Below are positions 41,649-49,912 of a DNA stretch of 64,000 bases, in pieces. Positions within the stretch are counted from its first letter, which is position 1. Each line of letters begins with the position of its first letter. The position numbers and the translations under genes were made by a program. The notes under the pieces are model-generated. The model was given only the letters and a program-made list of their open reading frames with translations, searched no databases and had not been told where the DNA came from. Source of the stretch: Chloroflexi bacterium HGW-Chloroflexi-10 (lineage in GTDB: Bacteria > Chloroflexota > Anaerolineae > Anaerolineales > Anaerolineaceae). The stretch spans positions 62,001-126,000 of the forward strand of contig PHBZ01000006.1 in NCBI GenBank assembly GCA_002840755.1, in the 5' to 3' direction.

Positions 41649-41819
41649 ATGTTGTTTGAGAAGAAAGCATCGGAAATTCCACAATTTGTGGTCGTATTGG
41701 CTATCGCGATCGTATTGGGCGCTGCGGCGGTTTGGGCGATCCTTTCCAATATTGGTTCGCAAGGAAACAGTGTGGCTACGTGGATTAACAGCATTGCCGT
41801 TCCGGCAGCGCACCCGTAA
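41649..41819 (+). CDS. Flp-like mini-pilin 1 (56 residues)
   Basis: ATG 41649 follows TTTGGAGG. The short protein has a basic start (MLFEKKA), then one hydrophobic helix (FVVVLAIAIVLGAAAVWAIL) and a small polar tail. The expected type IVb prepilin site is A/G-xxxx-E-Y; here ASEIPQF has Gln-Phe in place of Glu-Tyr, so processing or assembly may differ from the other two. It is followed by a stable hairpin. Confidence 0.75.
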   Translation: MLFEKKASEIPQFVVVLAIAIVLGAAAVWAILSNIGSQGNSVATWINSIAVPAAHP

Positions 41820-41834
41820 GGTACACCAATGTTC

Positions 41835-41860
41835 GGTAACCGGAGACTACTCCGGTTACC
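41835..41860 (+). other. Stable hairpin between pilin genes 1 and 2
   Basis: Perfect 11-bp stem (GGTAACCGGAG with CTCCGGTTACC) and loop ACTA, 15 bases after the pilin 1 stop. No T-run follows, so it may protect the pilin mRNA 3-prime end and raise pilin yield rather than end transcription. Confidence 0.7.
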
Positions 41861-41878
41861 GCCGCCGCCGGAGGAACT

Positions 41879-42025
41879 ATGTTATTTGATCGACGCGCAC
41901 AAAGTATTGTGGAATATATCGTTATCCTCGCTATCCTGGTTTCACTGGTGGGTGGTGCGTTATGGCAGGTATTTGTCAGCCTGCAAGGTAAATTCAACGA
42001 TGTCAATGCAGAAATCGGGTCGTAA
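41879..42025 (+). CDS. Flp-like mini-pilin 2 (48 residues)
   Basis: ATG 41879 is preceded by CCGGAGGAACT. The peptide starts MLFDRRAQSIVEYIVILAIL: a proper A-xxxx-E-Y prepilin site with cleavage after Ala7, Glu at +5 and Tyr at +6, then a hydrophobic helix and a short tail (KFNDVNAEIGS). This is the classic major Flp pilin layout. Its end overlaps the next TadE-like gene by 26 bases. Confidence 0.8.
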   Translation: MLFDRRAQSIVEYIVILAILVSLVGGALWQVFVSLQGKFNDVNAEIGS

Positions 42026-42458
42026 TCCCACGCGAAGTTCCCGTGATGAACCGGGACAGGCTGCGGTTGAAGCACTGCTGGTGCTGATGCTTATGGTGTT
42101 GCTGATCTTTGGCGGAATTGAACTCAGCCGGGGTGTCGCACTGCGCCAGGCATTGGATAGTGGCGCTGGCGCGGCTACGCGCGCCCTGTCGCTCGATCCG
42201 GCGCAATGGCCGTTTGCCGGCAGCCTGGTCGAACAATCCGTACAGCAAACCATCCTGGGCGCTGGTCCGGGTGCGACCCTGCAGGTCTATGATAGCGCCA
42301 ATACGCCGCGCAGTGCTGCCTGGTTATCCGGCAGTGCCTTTGGGACAGCTTTTATCCTGGAAGCATCCGCACCCTTCCAAACCAATATTCCCTTCCTTTC
42401 TGACCAGGCGATCATCCTTCGGGCTCGCCATTGGGGAATCGTGGAGCGTTACCCATGA
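42000..42458 (+). CDS. TadE-like pseudopilin
   Basis: About 152 residues from ATG 42000 (or 42006). Polar start with EPGQAAVEALLVLMLMVLLI: the G-xxxx-E TadE-type site followed by the hydrophobic helix, then an outer domain (FGGIELSRGVALRQALDSG). TadE-type pseudopilins are minor parts of the pilus or its initiation complex. Overlaps pilin 2 and, by 4 bases, the next gene. Confidence 0.8.
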   Translation: MSMQKSGRNPTRSSRDEPGQAAVEALLVLMLMVLLIFGGIELSRGVALRQALDSGAGAATRALSLDPAQWPFAGSLVEQSVQQTILGAGPGATLQVYDSANTPRSAAWLSGSAFGTAFILEASAPFQTNIPFLSDQAIILRARHWGIVERYP

Positions 42459-42985
42459 AGCGGATAAACGATTTGCAGGCAGGGATGTTGCAGGATAGGC
42501 GAGGTCAATCGGCGGTGTGGGGTTTCCTGTGCATGCTGATTTTCATTGCCATCTGTGCCGGGCTGGTAGATATCTACCGTTTGTATGCCGCGCGTAACTG
42601 GGCCTATACACTTGCCCAGGAAGCGGCCTTGAGTGGTGTGTCCAGGGGGCGGGATTGGCATGCAGCACTTGGGCAGGGAGTACTTTGTCTGGATGCGCTT
42701 ACGGCGCAAAATGAAACGGAGCAGGTAATCACGGCAGAGATGAACGCTCGGGGTATCTCCGGATATCGTGCGCTGGTGCAGGTCCTACCTAATCCTGACG
42801 GTGGCGTGGTGCCTGGGTTTCCACCCAGAGCGGTGCGTCTGGGAAGTGGTATGGGAGATTGGAGCAGTGATGAACCCGCGGTGGGCGTGTATCTTGAGGT
42901 GCCGGTTTCCTGGGTGCTGATGGATTTATTGCATGTTGCGGATAAAAGCGTGCACGTCTTTGCTGCGGCGGGAGTGGCCCAATGA
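42455..42985 (+). CDS. TadE/TadG-like pseudopilin
   Basis: 176 residues from ATG 42455 (MKRINDLQAG). The processing-like region DRRGQSAVWGFLCMLIFIAI has Gly then a hydrophobic helix but Trp in place of the usual Glu, so it may be a TadG-type protein that is not cleaved. The outer domain has ARNWAYTLAQEAALSGVSRG and a late strand pair. Coupled to both neighbours. Confidence 0.72.
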   Translation: MKRINDLQAGMLQDRRGQSAVWGFLCMLIFIAICAGLVDIYRLYAARNWAYTLAQEAALSGVSRGRDWHAALGQGVLCLDALTAQNETEQVITAEMNARGISGYRALVQVLPNPDGGVVPGFPPRAVRLGSGMGDWSSDEPAVGVYLEVPVSWVLMDLLHVADKSVHVFAAAGVAQ

Positions 42986-45156
42986 AATTATTGAATAGTT
43001 GTTATAAGCTACCGGCTCACTGGGTAGGAATTTGCATTGGATTACTCGCCTTAACCTGGATCACCCAGCCGGTTTTGGCCGTTATTTTCCCGGAGTACCT
43101 GAAAAACGGACGGACGTATGATCAAGAAATGGCCTATATGCAGTGGACTGGATCGGTGGGGTCGATCAACTTATATCATAAAGATAATACGTCTTTGCCA
43201 CCCTCTGAAGGAGGCGCAAGCTGTGCCAGTGGCTGCACCGAAAATGTTACCCGGATTTACAACGGCGGATCCGTTTCGGGGAATTTTACCTACCTGAGCA
43301 CCTTTAATGTTCAGGTGGCCTATTCCGGCAACTCCGGCGTGGGTACTGCGGTCATTCGCGCTTGCGGACAAACGATCTATACGGAAAACCTGTACAAGGC
43401 TGGCTCTGGTGCTCCAGGTTTCAATAATTTGCCCTCACCCGCCTGGAATGTGCCCACCGCTGGTGACTGCACCTGGTCGATCTCAGCCGTGGGTGGATAT
43501 GTCGATTTTCGGGCAGTGACCACTGTTTTCCGCACAACCGCTGCACCAACCGTGGATTTGAAGATCAATGGCGGGGATAGCGCGTTTAACATGATGGCCC
43601 CCGGCAGTTATACAATCAGTTGGACGAGTACCCATGCGGCGGCCTGTACCGCCAGCGGGCAGTGGAACGGTACCCAGGCTACACAGGGCTATCTAAGTTA
43701 TGCCAATGTGGCCAGCGGTATTTACACGTACACCCTGACCTGCACCAACCCAGCCGGCAGCGCCAGCGACAGTGTAAGCGCTATTGTTTCCGGAAACCCA
43801 ACCGTGAATATTACAACCCCCTCCCTTCTGACAGCACCGGCCACATATACTGCCTCCTGGACCAGTACCAATGCACAAACCTGCAGCGGGTACGATCGTT
43901 TCAGTGGGCTGAGCGGGCTGAATGGCTCGCGGATAGAAAGCAACCTGGGCCCCGGTGTTTATGATTACCGCGTAAGGTGTGTCAATGCGGTGGGTATAAC
44001 AGTCTCCGATACCAAGCAAACCACCGTTGTGGCTGCGCCGACCGTGGATGTCAAAGTGGATGGCCTGGATGGACCGACCCTCACCAGAACTGCGCCTGGC
44101 GCTTATCCGGTGAGTTGGACATCTGCCAATGCCACCCAATGCACTGGATCGGCCAGACTGGTCGGGCACAGTGGAACCAGCGGCAGCCGGGTAGAGACTA
44201 ATCTGCCAGCGGGAACAATCTACGACTATACCGTAAGCTGCCAGAATCTGGCCGGAGCAACTGCCAGTGATACGGTGCGGGTGAATATCGTGGCTGCTCC
44301 CCGGGTGGATGTGAAGGTGAATGGCTCGGATGGTCCGTTGAATTTTAGTGAACCAGCCGGCTTCAATGTAACCTGGAATAGTACGGACGCGCTGAGTTGT
44401 TCCGCCTTGAATGATCTTTCCGGACCGGTTGCCACGAATGGTTCGCGCATGGTCTCCAATCGTTTTCAAGGTAGCTACCGCTATACTGTCCAATGCGTCA
44501 ATGCAGCCGGCACCAGTGTAACGGATACGGTGAATGTTCAGGTCGTGCCATTGCCACCGGTGGTCGATTTAACCATCGATGGGGGTAATGATGCCATCAC
44601 GCGGGAGGCGCCAGCTCAATTCACCCTGGATTGGGTCAGCATCCATGCTGTAACCTGTACGGCTTCCAGTTCGGATATGGCCTGGTCAGGCAGCGTTGGA
44701 CTGAATGGAAACCAGATCATTTCCAATGTGCCGGCGGGTATCCACACCTATACGCTGACCTGTACGAATAACTCCGGATCGGCGAGTGATACAGTGACTG
44801 CCAGCGTCCTTGCACCGCTTAGCGGCACGATCTCCCTAACGCATTCCAAATTAGTGTATTTTGCTTCCATTCTGGGATTACCGGCACAGACACTATACGG
44901 GAATATTCGTGGTGGAGAAGAGCCTTACAGCGTGGTGGTCCATGTGCTTTCTCCGGATGGAGCCGAAAGTATCCATCCTCTGGATGAAAATCCATGGCAA
45001 TTGACGCCTGATGCGGCCGGTGACCCGGACTTCGGGACAAATGCCACCGGAACCTGGCGCGCCTTGGCGACCATCCGTGATTCCGCCGGGCGATCCTTCC
45101 AGACAGCCAGCGTAACCTGGGATGTGGCATGGTATCCCGTGCATGGTAGGCCATGA
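42982..45156 (+). CDS. Secreted five-Ig-domain protein (possible pilus tip or adhesin)
   Basis: 724 residues. Signal peptide (about 10-35, ending PVLA), an N-terminal domain of about 150 residues, then five tandem Ig-like repeats of about 85-90 residues, each with a Trp (such as YTISWTSTHAAACTA) and a Cys pair that probably forms a disulfide, and a final domain (LSGTISLTHSKLVYFASI). The repeats end with SDTV-type strands. It lies among pseudopilin genes and is likely carried or displayed by the pilus; binding is inferred from the fold only. Confidence 0.75.
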   Translation: MKLLNSCYKLPAHWVGICIGLLALTWITQPVLAVIFPEYLKNGRTYDQEMAYMQWTGSVGSINLYHKDNTSLPPSEGGASCASGCTENVTRIYNGGSVSGNFTYLSTFNVQVAYSGNSGVGTAVIRACGQTIYTENLYKAGSGAPGFNNLPSPAWNVPTAGDCTWSISAVGGYVDFRAVTTVFRTTAAPTVDLKINGGDSAFNMMAPGSYTISWTSTHAAACTASGQWNGTQATQGYLSYANVASGIYTYTLTCTNPAGSASDSVSAIVSGNPTVNITTPSLLTAPATYTASWTSTNAQTCSGYDRFSGLSGLNGSRIESNLGPGVYDYRVRCVNAVGITVSDTKQTTVVAAPTVDVKVDGLDGPTLTRTAPGAYPVSWTSANATQCTGSARLVGHSGTSGSRVETNLPAGTIYDYTVSCQNLAGATASDTVRVNIVAAPRVDVKVNGSDGPLNFSEPAGFNVTWNSTDALSCSALNDLSGPVATNGSRMVSNRFQGSYRYTVQCVNAAGTSVTDTVNVQVVPLPPVVDLTIDGGNDAITREAPAQFTLDWVSIHAVTCTASSSDMAWSGSVGLNGNQIISNVPAGIHTYTLTCTNNSGSASDTVTASVLAPLSGTISLTHSKLVYFASILGLPAQTLYGNIRGGEEPYSVVVHVLSPDGAESIHPLDENPWQLTPDAAGDPDFGTNATGTWRALATIRDSAGRSFQTASVTWDVAWYPVHGRP

Positions 45157-46100
45157 TGCGTAGACAGCTCCTGATTGCATTTATTTTTATTATTCTTCTG
45201 AGTGGGATGGCCCCCTACGAGACAAGCGTGGAAGATGGAACCTGTCTCCGCGCCTACGGACAAAACCCACAAGAAATTCCTACCTGGCTGCGAAGTGACA
45301 CCCCTGAAGCAGATCTGGCAACGAGTAAGCGCTACGAACTTCTGGCCAGTCAGTTATTGAAAAACGGTATTGTAGATGGCTCTGCCTGCCCTGGAACCGG
45401 GTTGAATGCGGATGGGTCCGCAAACGGCTGCGGAATAGAAAATGCCCAAGCTGCCGTCATCGTCTGGCAGAACCAATATGATCACCTCATTTGGGAAACA
45501 TCCCAACGCAATGGTTTATCCCCTGTGGTTTTGAAAGCGGTGATGGCTGTCGAATCCCAGTTTTGGCCGGGAGCGGATTGGCATACCGGCGAAGTAGGGT
45601 TCGGGCAGATGACTGAGATGGGCGCGGACCTGGTGTTGACCTGGCGTTTCGCGCTTTACCAGGATGTCTGTCGCCAGGTGTTCGACGCAGCAACCTGCAC
45701 TCGATCTTATATTTTTCAGGATGAGCAAACCCAACGATTGTTGCGCGGTCAGGTGCTGAAGAATATCGACGCAACCTGCCCGACTTGTGTGCATGGCATA
45801 GACCAGCAAAAAGCGGAAGCAGCCGTTTCGTTATTGGCTGAAACCATCCAGGCCAGCTGCGCCCAATCTGCGCGGTTGATCAGCGGAATTACCGGTCATG
45901 CTCCGGCAGCGGTGATGGATTATGAAGATTTCTGGCGGTTTGTGTTGGCAAATTATCATAGCGGTGCCGGGTGTATGTCCGCGGCGCTGCATCAATCCAA
46001 AAACAGCCTTGCCTGGCCGGCGATTGCAGCCAGTTTGCCGTCAGGCTGCTGGAGTGGTGCGGTTTATGTCCGGCGGATTGAAACGCAAATCATCCGGTAG
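45153..46100 (+). CDS. Lytic transglycosylase-like protein
   Basis: 315 residues. Short signal, then an SLT-type domain: the likely catalytic Glu134 in VLKAVMAVESQFWPG, followed by GEVGFGQMTEMGADL, the usual second motif. Later helices carry many Cys (CRQVFDAATC, CPTC). Such enzymes open the peptidoglycan for secretion or pilus systems (VirB1 role). It overlaps the Ig protein gene by 4 bases. Confidence 0.82.
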   Translation: MMRRQLLIAFIFIILLSGMAPYETSVEDGTCLRAYGQNPQEIPTWLRSDTPEADLATSKRYELLASQLLKNGIVDGSACPGTGLNADGSANGCGIENAQAAVIVWQNQYDHLIWETSQRNGLSPVVLKAVMAVESQFWPGADWHTGEVGFGQMTEMGADLVLTWRFALYQDVCRQVFDAATCTRSYIFQDEQTQRLLRGQVLKNIDATCPTCVHGIDQQKAEAAVSLLAETIQASCAQSARLISGITGHAPAAVMDYEDFWRFVLANYHSGAGCMSAALHQSKNSLAWPAIAASLPSGCWSGAVYVRRIETQIIR

Positions 46101-46108
46101 GAGGTATC

Positions 46109-46663
46109 GTGGACAATGGGTTGTTTCTAATCGTGGTGATCTGGTTGGGAGTGGTAAGTTGGTTTGATATCCGGCGGTGTGAGATCCCGCACAGTGCCTG
46201 GGTTATCTTACCTCTGCTCAGCGCGATGATTTATCGGGCGACCCTGGGTGGGTGGTCGTTGGTGGTGTACGCCGGTGTGGTTGCGCTGGCCAGTGAACGT
46301 GAACGGCTGGCAAGCTGGACACGGCTGCCCATCCATGGCTGGAGCTTCTGGATCCCTCCACTGGTTTTAGTGTTCACCTGGGCAACTTCTTCAAGCGTCA
46401 TCGGTAGTATCGCCATCCTGGGGTTCTGGATTGCCTGGGAAGTGGGCGCCTGGGGCGGGGCGGATGCGGTTGCCTCTATCTGCCTGGTGCTGCTCTGGCC
46501 CGAACTGCATCTCATCGCCGCGCTCCTGGGTATGCATTTGGTGGTGGCTTTGGGAAGCAGCCTATATACATGGATCAAGGAACGCCGTTTCAGGCTGCAC
46601 AGCCTACCCGGGTTGCCGATCCTCTTGGCCAGCGTGTTGATCTATTGGATAGCTCCACGATAA
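46109..46663 (+). CDS. TadV/CpaA-type prepilin peptidase (copy 1)
   Basis: 184 residues, polytopic. GTG 46109 with TAGGAGGT. The two catalytic aspartates of the A24 family are D20 in WFDIRRCEIP and D119 in WGGADAVAS. It would cleave prepilin leaders at the cytoplasmic face. Like other TadV enzymes it lacks the N-methylase domain. A second copy follows after 13 bases. Confidence 0.85.
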   Translation: MDNGLFLIVVIWLGVVSWFDIRRCEIPHSAWVILPLLSAMIYRATLGGWSLVVYAGVVALASERERLASWTRLPIHGWSFWIPPLVLVFTWATSSSVIGSIAILGFWIAWEVGAWGGADAVASICLVLLWPELHLIAALLGMHLVVALGSSLYTWIKERRFRLHSLPGLPILLASVLIYWIAPR

Positions 46664-46676
46664 GGATGCGGATCAG

Positions 46677-47183
46677 ATGATTTCGGGTGTTTTACTCCTC
46701 TGGTTATTTGTGTGCATGTTATACGATCTGCGCTTCCGTGAAGTACCGCAGGCACTGACACTGGTTCCATTGCTCATTGCTGTTGGATATGCCGGGTTGC
46801 ATGGATTGTGGCTCCCGGCGTTCTTGACGGTGACCCTCGTTTTTTGCTCGGATATTGAACCGCATTCCAGGCGCTTCTTTGTTGTGGGCGTGTTGTCGAT
46901 ATTGATGATGGTATTTGCTTTCCCCGATATTCTTACCCTCTTTATTCTGATTTTGATCTGGGCACTGTGGGAGATGAAGGCGATGGGCGGTGCGGATGCG
47001 AAGTTATTGATGGTGATTGCCCTGGTTGTGCCTCAACCGGTTATTTTTCTGCTGATTGCACTTGCAGGCGGCGTACAAGGGCTGGCTGCGTTGGTCCTGC
47101 GCCGCAAAGAAGTGCCTTATATTGTCGCCATTTTTAGCGGCGCTGCTCTTTTTACTGTGCTTCGTTTATTTGGAATTCTATAA
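46677..47183 (+). CDS. TadV/CpaA-type prepilin peptidase (copy 2)
   Basis: 168 residues, polytopic. Catalytic aspartates D17 in LYDLRFREVP and D107 in MGGADAKLL, the standard GxGD-like box. Shorter than copy 1 and clearly different in sequence, so each may serve different pilins. The stop at 47183 is 17 bases before the third pilin gene. Confidence 0.87.
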   Translation: MISGVLLLWLFVCMLYDLRFREVPQALTLVPLLIAVGYAGLHGLWLPAFLTVTLVFCSDIEPHSRRFFVVGVLSILMMVFAFPDILTLFILILIWALWEMKAMGGADAKLLMVIALVVPQPVIFLLIALAGGVQGLAALVLRRKEVPYIVAIFSGAALFTVLRLFGIL

Positions 47184-47200
47184 GGAAGGAGGGTTCTGCG

Positions 47201-47347
47201 ATGCGTTTTTTACGGGATAACAAAGGAATCGAGTCTACGGAAGTGGCTCTGATCATCGCCGTTGTTGTGCTGGTCAGCTATGGCGCATACCGGCTGTTGG
47301 GTAATAACATTGCGGCTGTGGTGCAAGATATCGCCGGCCGGATTTAG
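47201..47347 (+). CDS. Flp-like mini-pilin 3 (48 residues)
   Basis: ATG 47201 has AAGGAGG 12-15 bases upstream. Peptide MRFLRDNKGIESTEVALIIA shows G-xxxx-E with cleavage after Gly9, Val replacing the usual Tyr at +6, then a hydrophobic helix (VVVLVSYGAYRLLG) and short tail. It lies directly after the second peptidase gene. Confidence 0.75.
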   Translation: MRFLRDNKGIESTEVALIIAVVVLVSYGAYRLLGNNIAAVVQDIAGRI

Positions 47348-47358
47348 ACGGAATCAAC

Positions 47359-47388
47359 TTTCTGCCGGTGGATTTCTACCGGCAGAAA
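47359..47388 (+). other. Stable hairpin after pilin gene 3
   Basis: 11-bp perfect stem (TTTCTGCCGGT with ACCGGCAGAAA), 8-base loop, 12 bases after the pilin 3 stop and without a T-run. Same placement as the hairpin after pilin 1. Confidence 0.65.
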
Positions 47389-47409
47389 ATCTTATTGAGG
47401 AGGTAACCA

Positions 47410-47820
47410 ATGCGTTTTTTGAAAGCTCGATCCGGAATGGAAATGCTGGAAGCGGCCATCACCACGCCGATTGCCATTTTGATGATGCTGGCCATCGTCA
47501 ATTTAGGGATGGTGGTGTATGCCCAGCAGGCTGTCCAGGCGGCTGCCCGTCAGGGAGCACGCATGGGGAGTGTCGCGCAGCAATGTCCGGCCTGTTATGC
47601 AGCCAGCTCTGCTCGTTCTGCGATTGCGGATGCCGGAATTGTGGAGAATGCTTCCGTTTCGGTATTGGCACCAGGCGGCAGCGCCGGCAGTATTCTCAAA
47701 ATCCAGGTGAGCGGGAGTGTTCCAAACTTTCTGGCTCCCTTGACCGGCCTCTTCCCTGGATTGCCCGGGGAGACCTTCACAGTACGGGCTGATTCAACCT
47801 TTCGGCAGGAAGGCTGGTAA
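47410..47820 (+). CDS. TadE-like pseudopilin
   Basis: 136 residues. The start MRFLKARSGMEMLEAAITTP has G-xxxx-E followed by a hydrophobic helix (IAILMMLAIVNLGMVVYA), then AQQAVQAAARQGARMG, typical for TadE, a CPAC pair and a beta-rich end. GAGGAGG lies 5 bases upstream. Second TadE/TadG pair of the operon. Confidence 0.83.
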   Translation: MRFLKARSGMEMLEAAITTPIAILMMLAIVNLGMVVYAQQAVQAAARQGARMGSVAQQCPACYAASSARSAIADAGIVENASVSVLAPGGSAGSILKIQVSGSVPNFLAPLTGLFPGLPGETFTVRADSTFRQEGW

Positions 47821-47822
47821 GC

Positions 47823-48254
47823 ATGCGCAAAGATCGACGTGGAAATTCAATGACATTCTGGGCGGTGTATATCGGGTTTGTGCTCATCCCGGCACTGACG
47901 TTAGCGGTCGAATTGGGGCGTTATTTCTACGCCATTGCGGAAGTCGCCAAAGCTGCAGATGCCGCGGCGGTTGCTGCGGCGGCAGAGATAAACCAGGGTA
48001 CGTTTCAGGAGAGCGGCGCATTGGTCGCTACGGATAAGACCTGGGCTAATGCGCAATCTTACGTGGTACAGAATACCGCCAGCCTGGCAGCGAAAGGTGT
48101 GTATGCGTATGTCACCGGAATACAGGTTAGCGGAACGGATAACACCGTCCGGGTGGAAGTTTCCGCCAATCTTTCTATCCTGTTCCCTTCGATTGTTCCG
48201 GATATAACGGTTACCCGGCGCGGAGTGGCTAAGGTGAGGGCGTTGACAAGGTGA
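47823..48254 (+). CDS. TadG-like pseudopilin
   Basis: 143 residues. Start MRKDRRGNSMTFWAVYIGFV: Gly then hydrophobic helix without the Glu, followed by VAKAADAAAVAAAAEINQG, typical of TadG/pilus assembly proteins, then strands (VRVEVSANLSILFPS). Last gene of the operon. I see no clear terminator in the 100 bases after its stop. Confidence 0.8.
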   Translation: MRKDRRGNSMTFWAVYIGFVLIPALTLAVELGRYFYAIAEVAKAADAAAVAAAAEINQGTFQESGALVATDKTWANAQSYVVQNTASLAAKGVYAYVTGIQVSGTDNTVRVEVSANLSILFPSIVPDITVTRRGVAKVRALTR

Positions 48255-48369
48255 TTAAAAAAGATGATTGATGATGGGAAAAAATAGAAAAGGCATATTA
48301 AAAAACTGACTGGTTGACGAGTGAAGGGTAGCCTTCTGTTTTGATCATAAGCATATTCTCAACGGTTTA

Positions 48370-48850
48370 CAATCTGTACTTCCGTGGCTACGGCGCCAAA
48401 ACGGTCACCGGCGGCCAGACTGATCGTAGCCGGTGAACCGTGGCTCTGCCATCCGTTGACCGCTTCATAGGTACCTATCTCGACGGCATGGTTGCTCGGG
48501 TCTTACCTGACATCGATGATGTCGATGATACCGGCGATGTTGGCCTTGGGCCTTGAAGAACAAATAGCTCCTACGTGGTGCTCGGAATATTGTACATCGC
48601 CAGATCGGTTGACTACACCGTGCTATTTACATCATGTTAGAGTGGATAGGTTGAGGTAGGTGTCACCGTTGAAGACATACAAGAGCAGTTCTACCTGGAA
48701 TCCGTGTTCGGAATATGCAACCATAACAAACAGAGTGGTGGTTTTGGCTTTGGCACACGCCAGCTTGAAGACGGATTGCTGATCCGCTTTAACAACGGTA
48801 TCTGTGCATCCATCCCGGCACTGTAGTGCTATACACCGATCCCACATTTT
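48370..48850 (-). pseudogene. Possible decayed secreted-protein gene
   Basis: In the gap 48255-48961 the minus strand shows broken open frames: one ends GFQVELLLYVFNGDTYLNL before TGA 48632, and a second, in another frame segment, reads VEIGTYEAVNGWQSHGSP then ATISLAAGDRFGAVATEVQ. These look like beta strands of an exported domain with stops between them. There is no start or ribosome-binding site. I do not recognise the parent gene. Nothing else is seen in this gap. Confidence 0.3.
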
Positions 48851-48961
48851 TGGATATTTATCCCGAATGCGGCAAGCCTCCCCCGATTAATGGAGAATAG
48901 GACTTCCGCTTCCGAGATTATAAATACCAACATCATCTCTATCTCAATTCTTCATTTCCAA

Positions 48962-49912
48962 TTATTTTTTTAGATCTAAACAATTATTCTCCGCTTTGTT
49001 TACAAACAATTCATAAAAATCCGATATATCCAGACCTGTTTTCTCTTCAAAGGGATAATATTGTCTGTCTGTAAAAAATTTCTTATAGTTCATGTAAGAT
49101 AGTGAATTTGGTTCGAATACATCTACCCAAAGATCTGTTTCGTAATTATATGGACATATTCGAAGAACATTGTTAAAAACCTTCCCCCGGATTTCATACG
49201 AAATCGCCAGATTTTGAGTATCATAGAATAACACAATTTCAGCAGGCATATTTGAACTTATATATGCTGTAGGTGCCCCAATATAAATATCTGAAGGAAC
49301 TTCAAATTCATTCAAGACTTTATCTAAAGAAAAATATCCTTTTGCGGATTGACTCCTAATACTCACAATAGTTATGTTTTCATCTTTAACCGATACCTCA
49401 AATCCATAACGCAAGTCATTAATAATTTTATCTACATAATAACGCACACATTCATGTTTTGTTTCATCTACAACACATTTGTATGGATCCGCTATAAATT
49501 CAAACCTCAATGCTGAAAATTGCTGCTTAACAACTTCCCATTTTGTTTCACCGGGTACAATTCCCCAAATGCATGGCATTTCACAATCACCATTGGTTTT
49601 TATCAGATCAAAAACCATCCGATTTGCGTCATTATTGGTCAATGTTGGTAAGGCGGTTAAACTTGGATATGGACTTGGCGTAACACTTGGTGAGGGGATT
49701 AATGTAGGTGTATTCGTTAAATCCTGTGTAGGAGGCGTTGTTTGAACTACAGTTGTTTTTATTAGCATTGTGGGCGTTTGCCCATTTTTTGTTTCAACAA
49801 GAGTTTTCATAGTAGAAATTCCTTGTTCATGATTATTTAAGATAATTCTTGAACAACCAACAAAAAACAAACTAAAAAACAGTACGGATAGAAATTTAAT
49901 TTTCTTATTCAT
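48962..49912 (-). CDS. Lipoprotein coupled to the RHS tip (candidate immunity protein)
   Basis: 316 residues. The start MNKKIKFLSVLFFSLFFVGC has a lipobox (FVGC, Cys20), then a Thr/Pro-rich spacer, then a folded domain beginning CEMPCIWGIVPGETKWE, with conserved-looking Cys and Trp, and ending in an aromatic helix. The ATG overlaps the RHS stop by 8 bases (ATGAATAA), so translation is coupled. AT-rich like the RHS tip and unlike the RHS body. Position and composition suggest a protein that neutralises or partners the tip domain at the membrane surface; the N-terminal domain style also occurs in other lipoproteins of such bacteria, so an unrelated role is possible. Confidence 0.75.
   Translation of the reverse strand: MNKKIKFLSVLFFSLFFVGCSRIILNNHEQGISTMKTLVETKNGQTPTMLIKTTVVQTTPPTQDLTNTPTLIPSPSVTPSPYPSLTALPTLTNNDANRMVFDLIKTNGDCEMPCIWGIVPGETKWEVVKQQFSALRFEFIADPYKCVVDETKHECVRYYVDKIINDLRYGFEVSVKDENITIVSIRSQSAKGYFSLDKVLNEFEVPSDIYIGAPTAYISSNMPAEIVLFYDTQNLAISYEIRGKVFNNVLRICPYNYETDLWVDVFEPNSLSYMNYKKFFTDRQYYPFEEKTGLDISDFYELFVNKAENNCLDLKK

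Noticed and set aside
43693..44493. Long antisense open frame opposite the Ig protein
   Set aside because: It mirrors the repeats of the plus-strand gene, has no ribosome-binding site and no domain.
23316..48254. Conjugative element
   Set aside because: VirB4- and VirB8-like genes hint at it, but no relaxase, coupling protein, origin of transfer or integrase is visible in the window, while a complete Tad set is.
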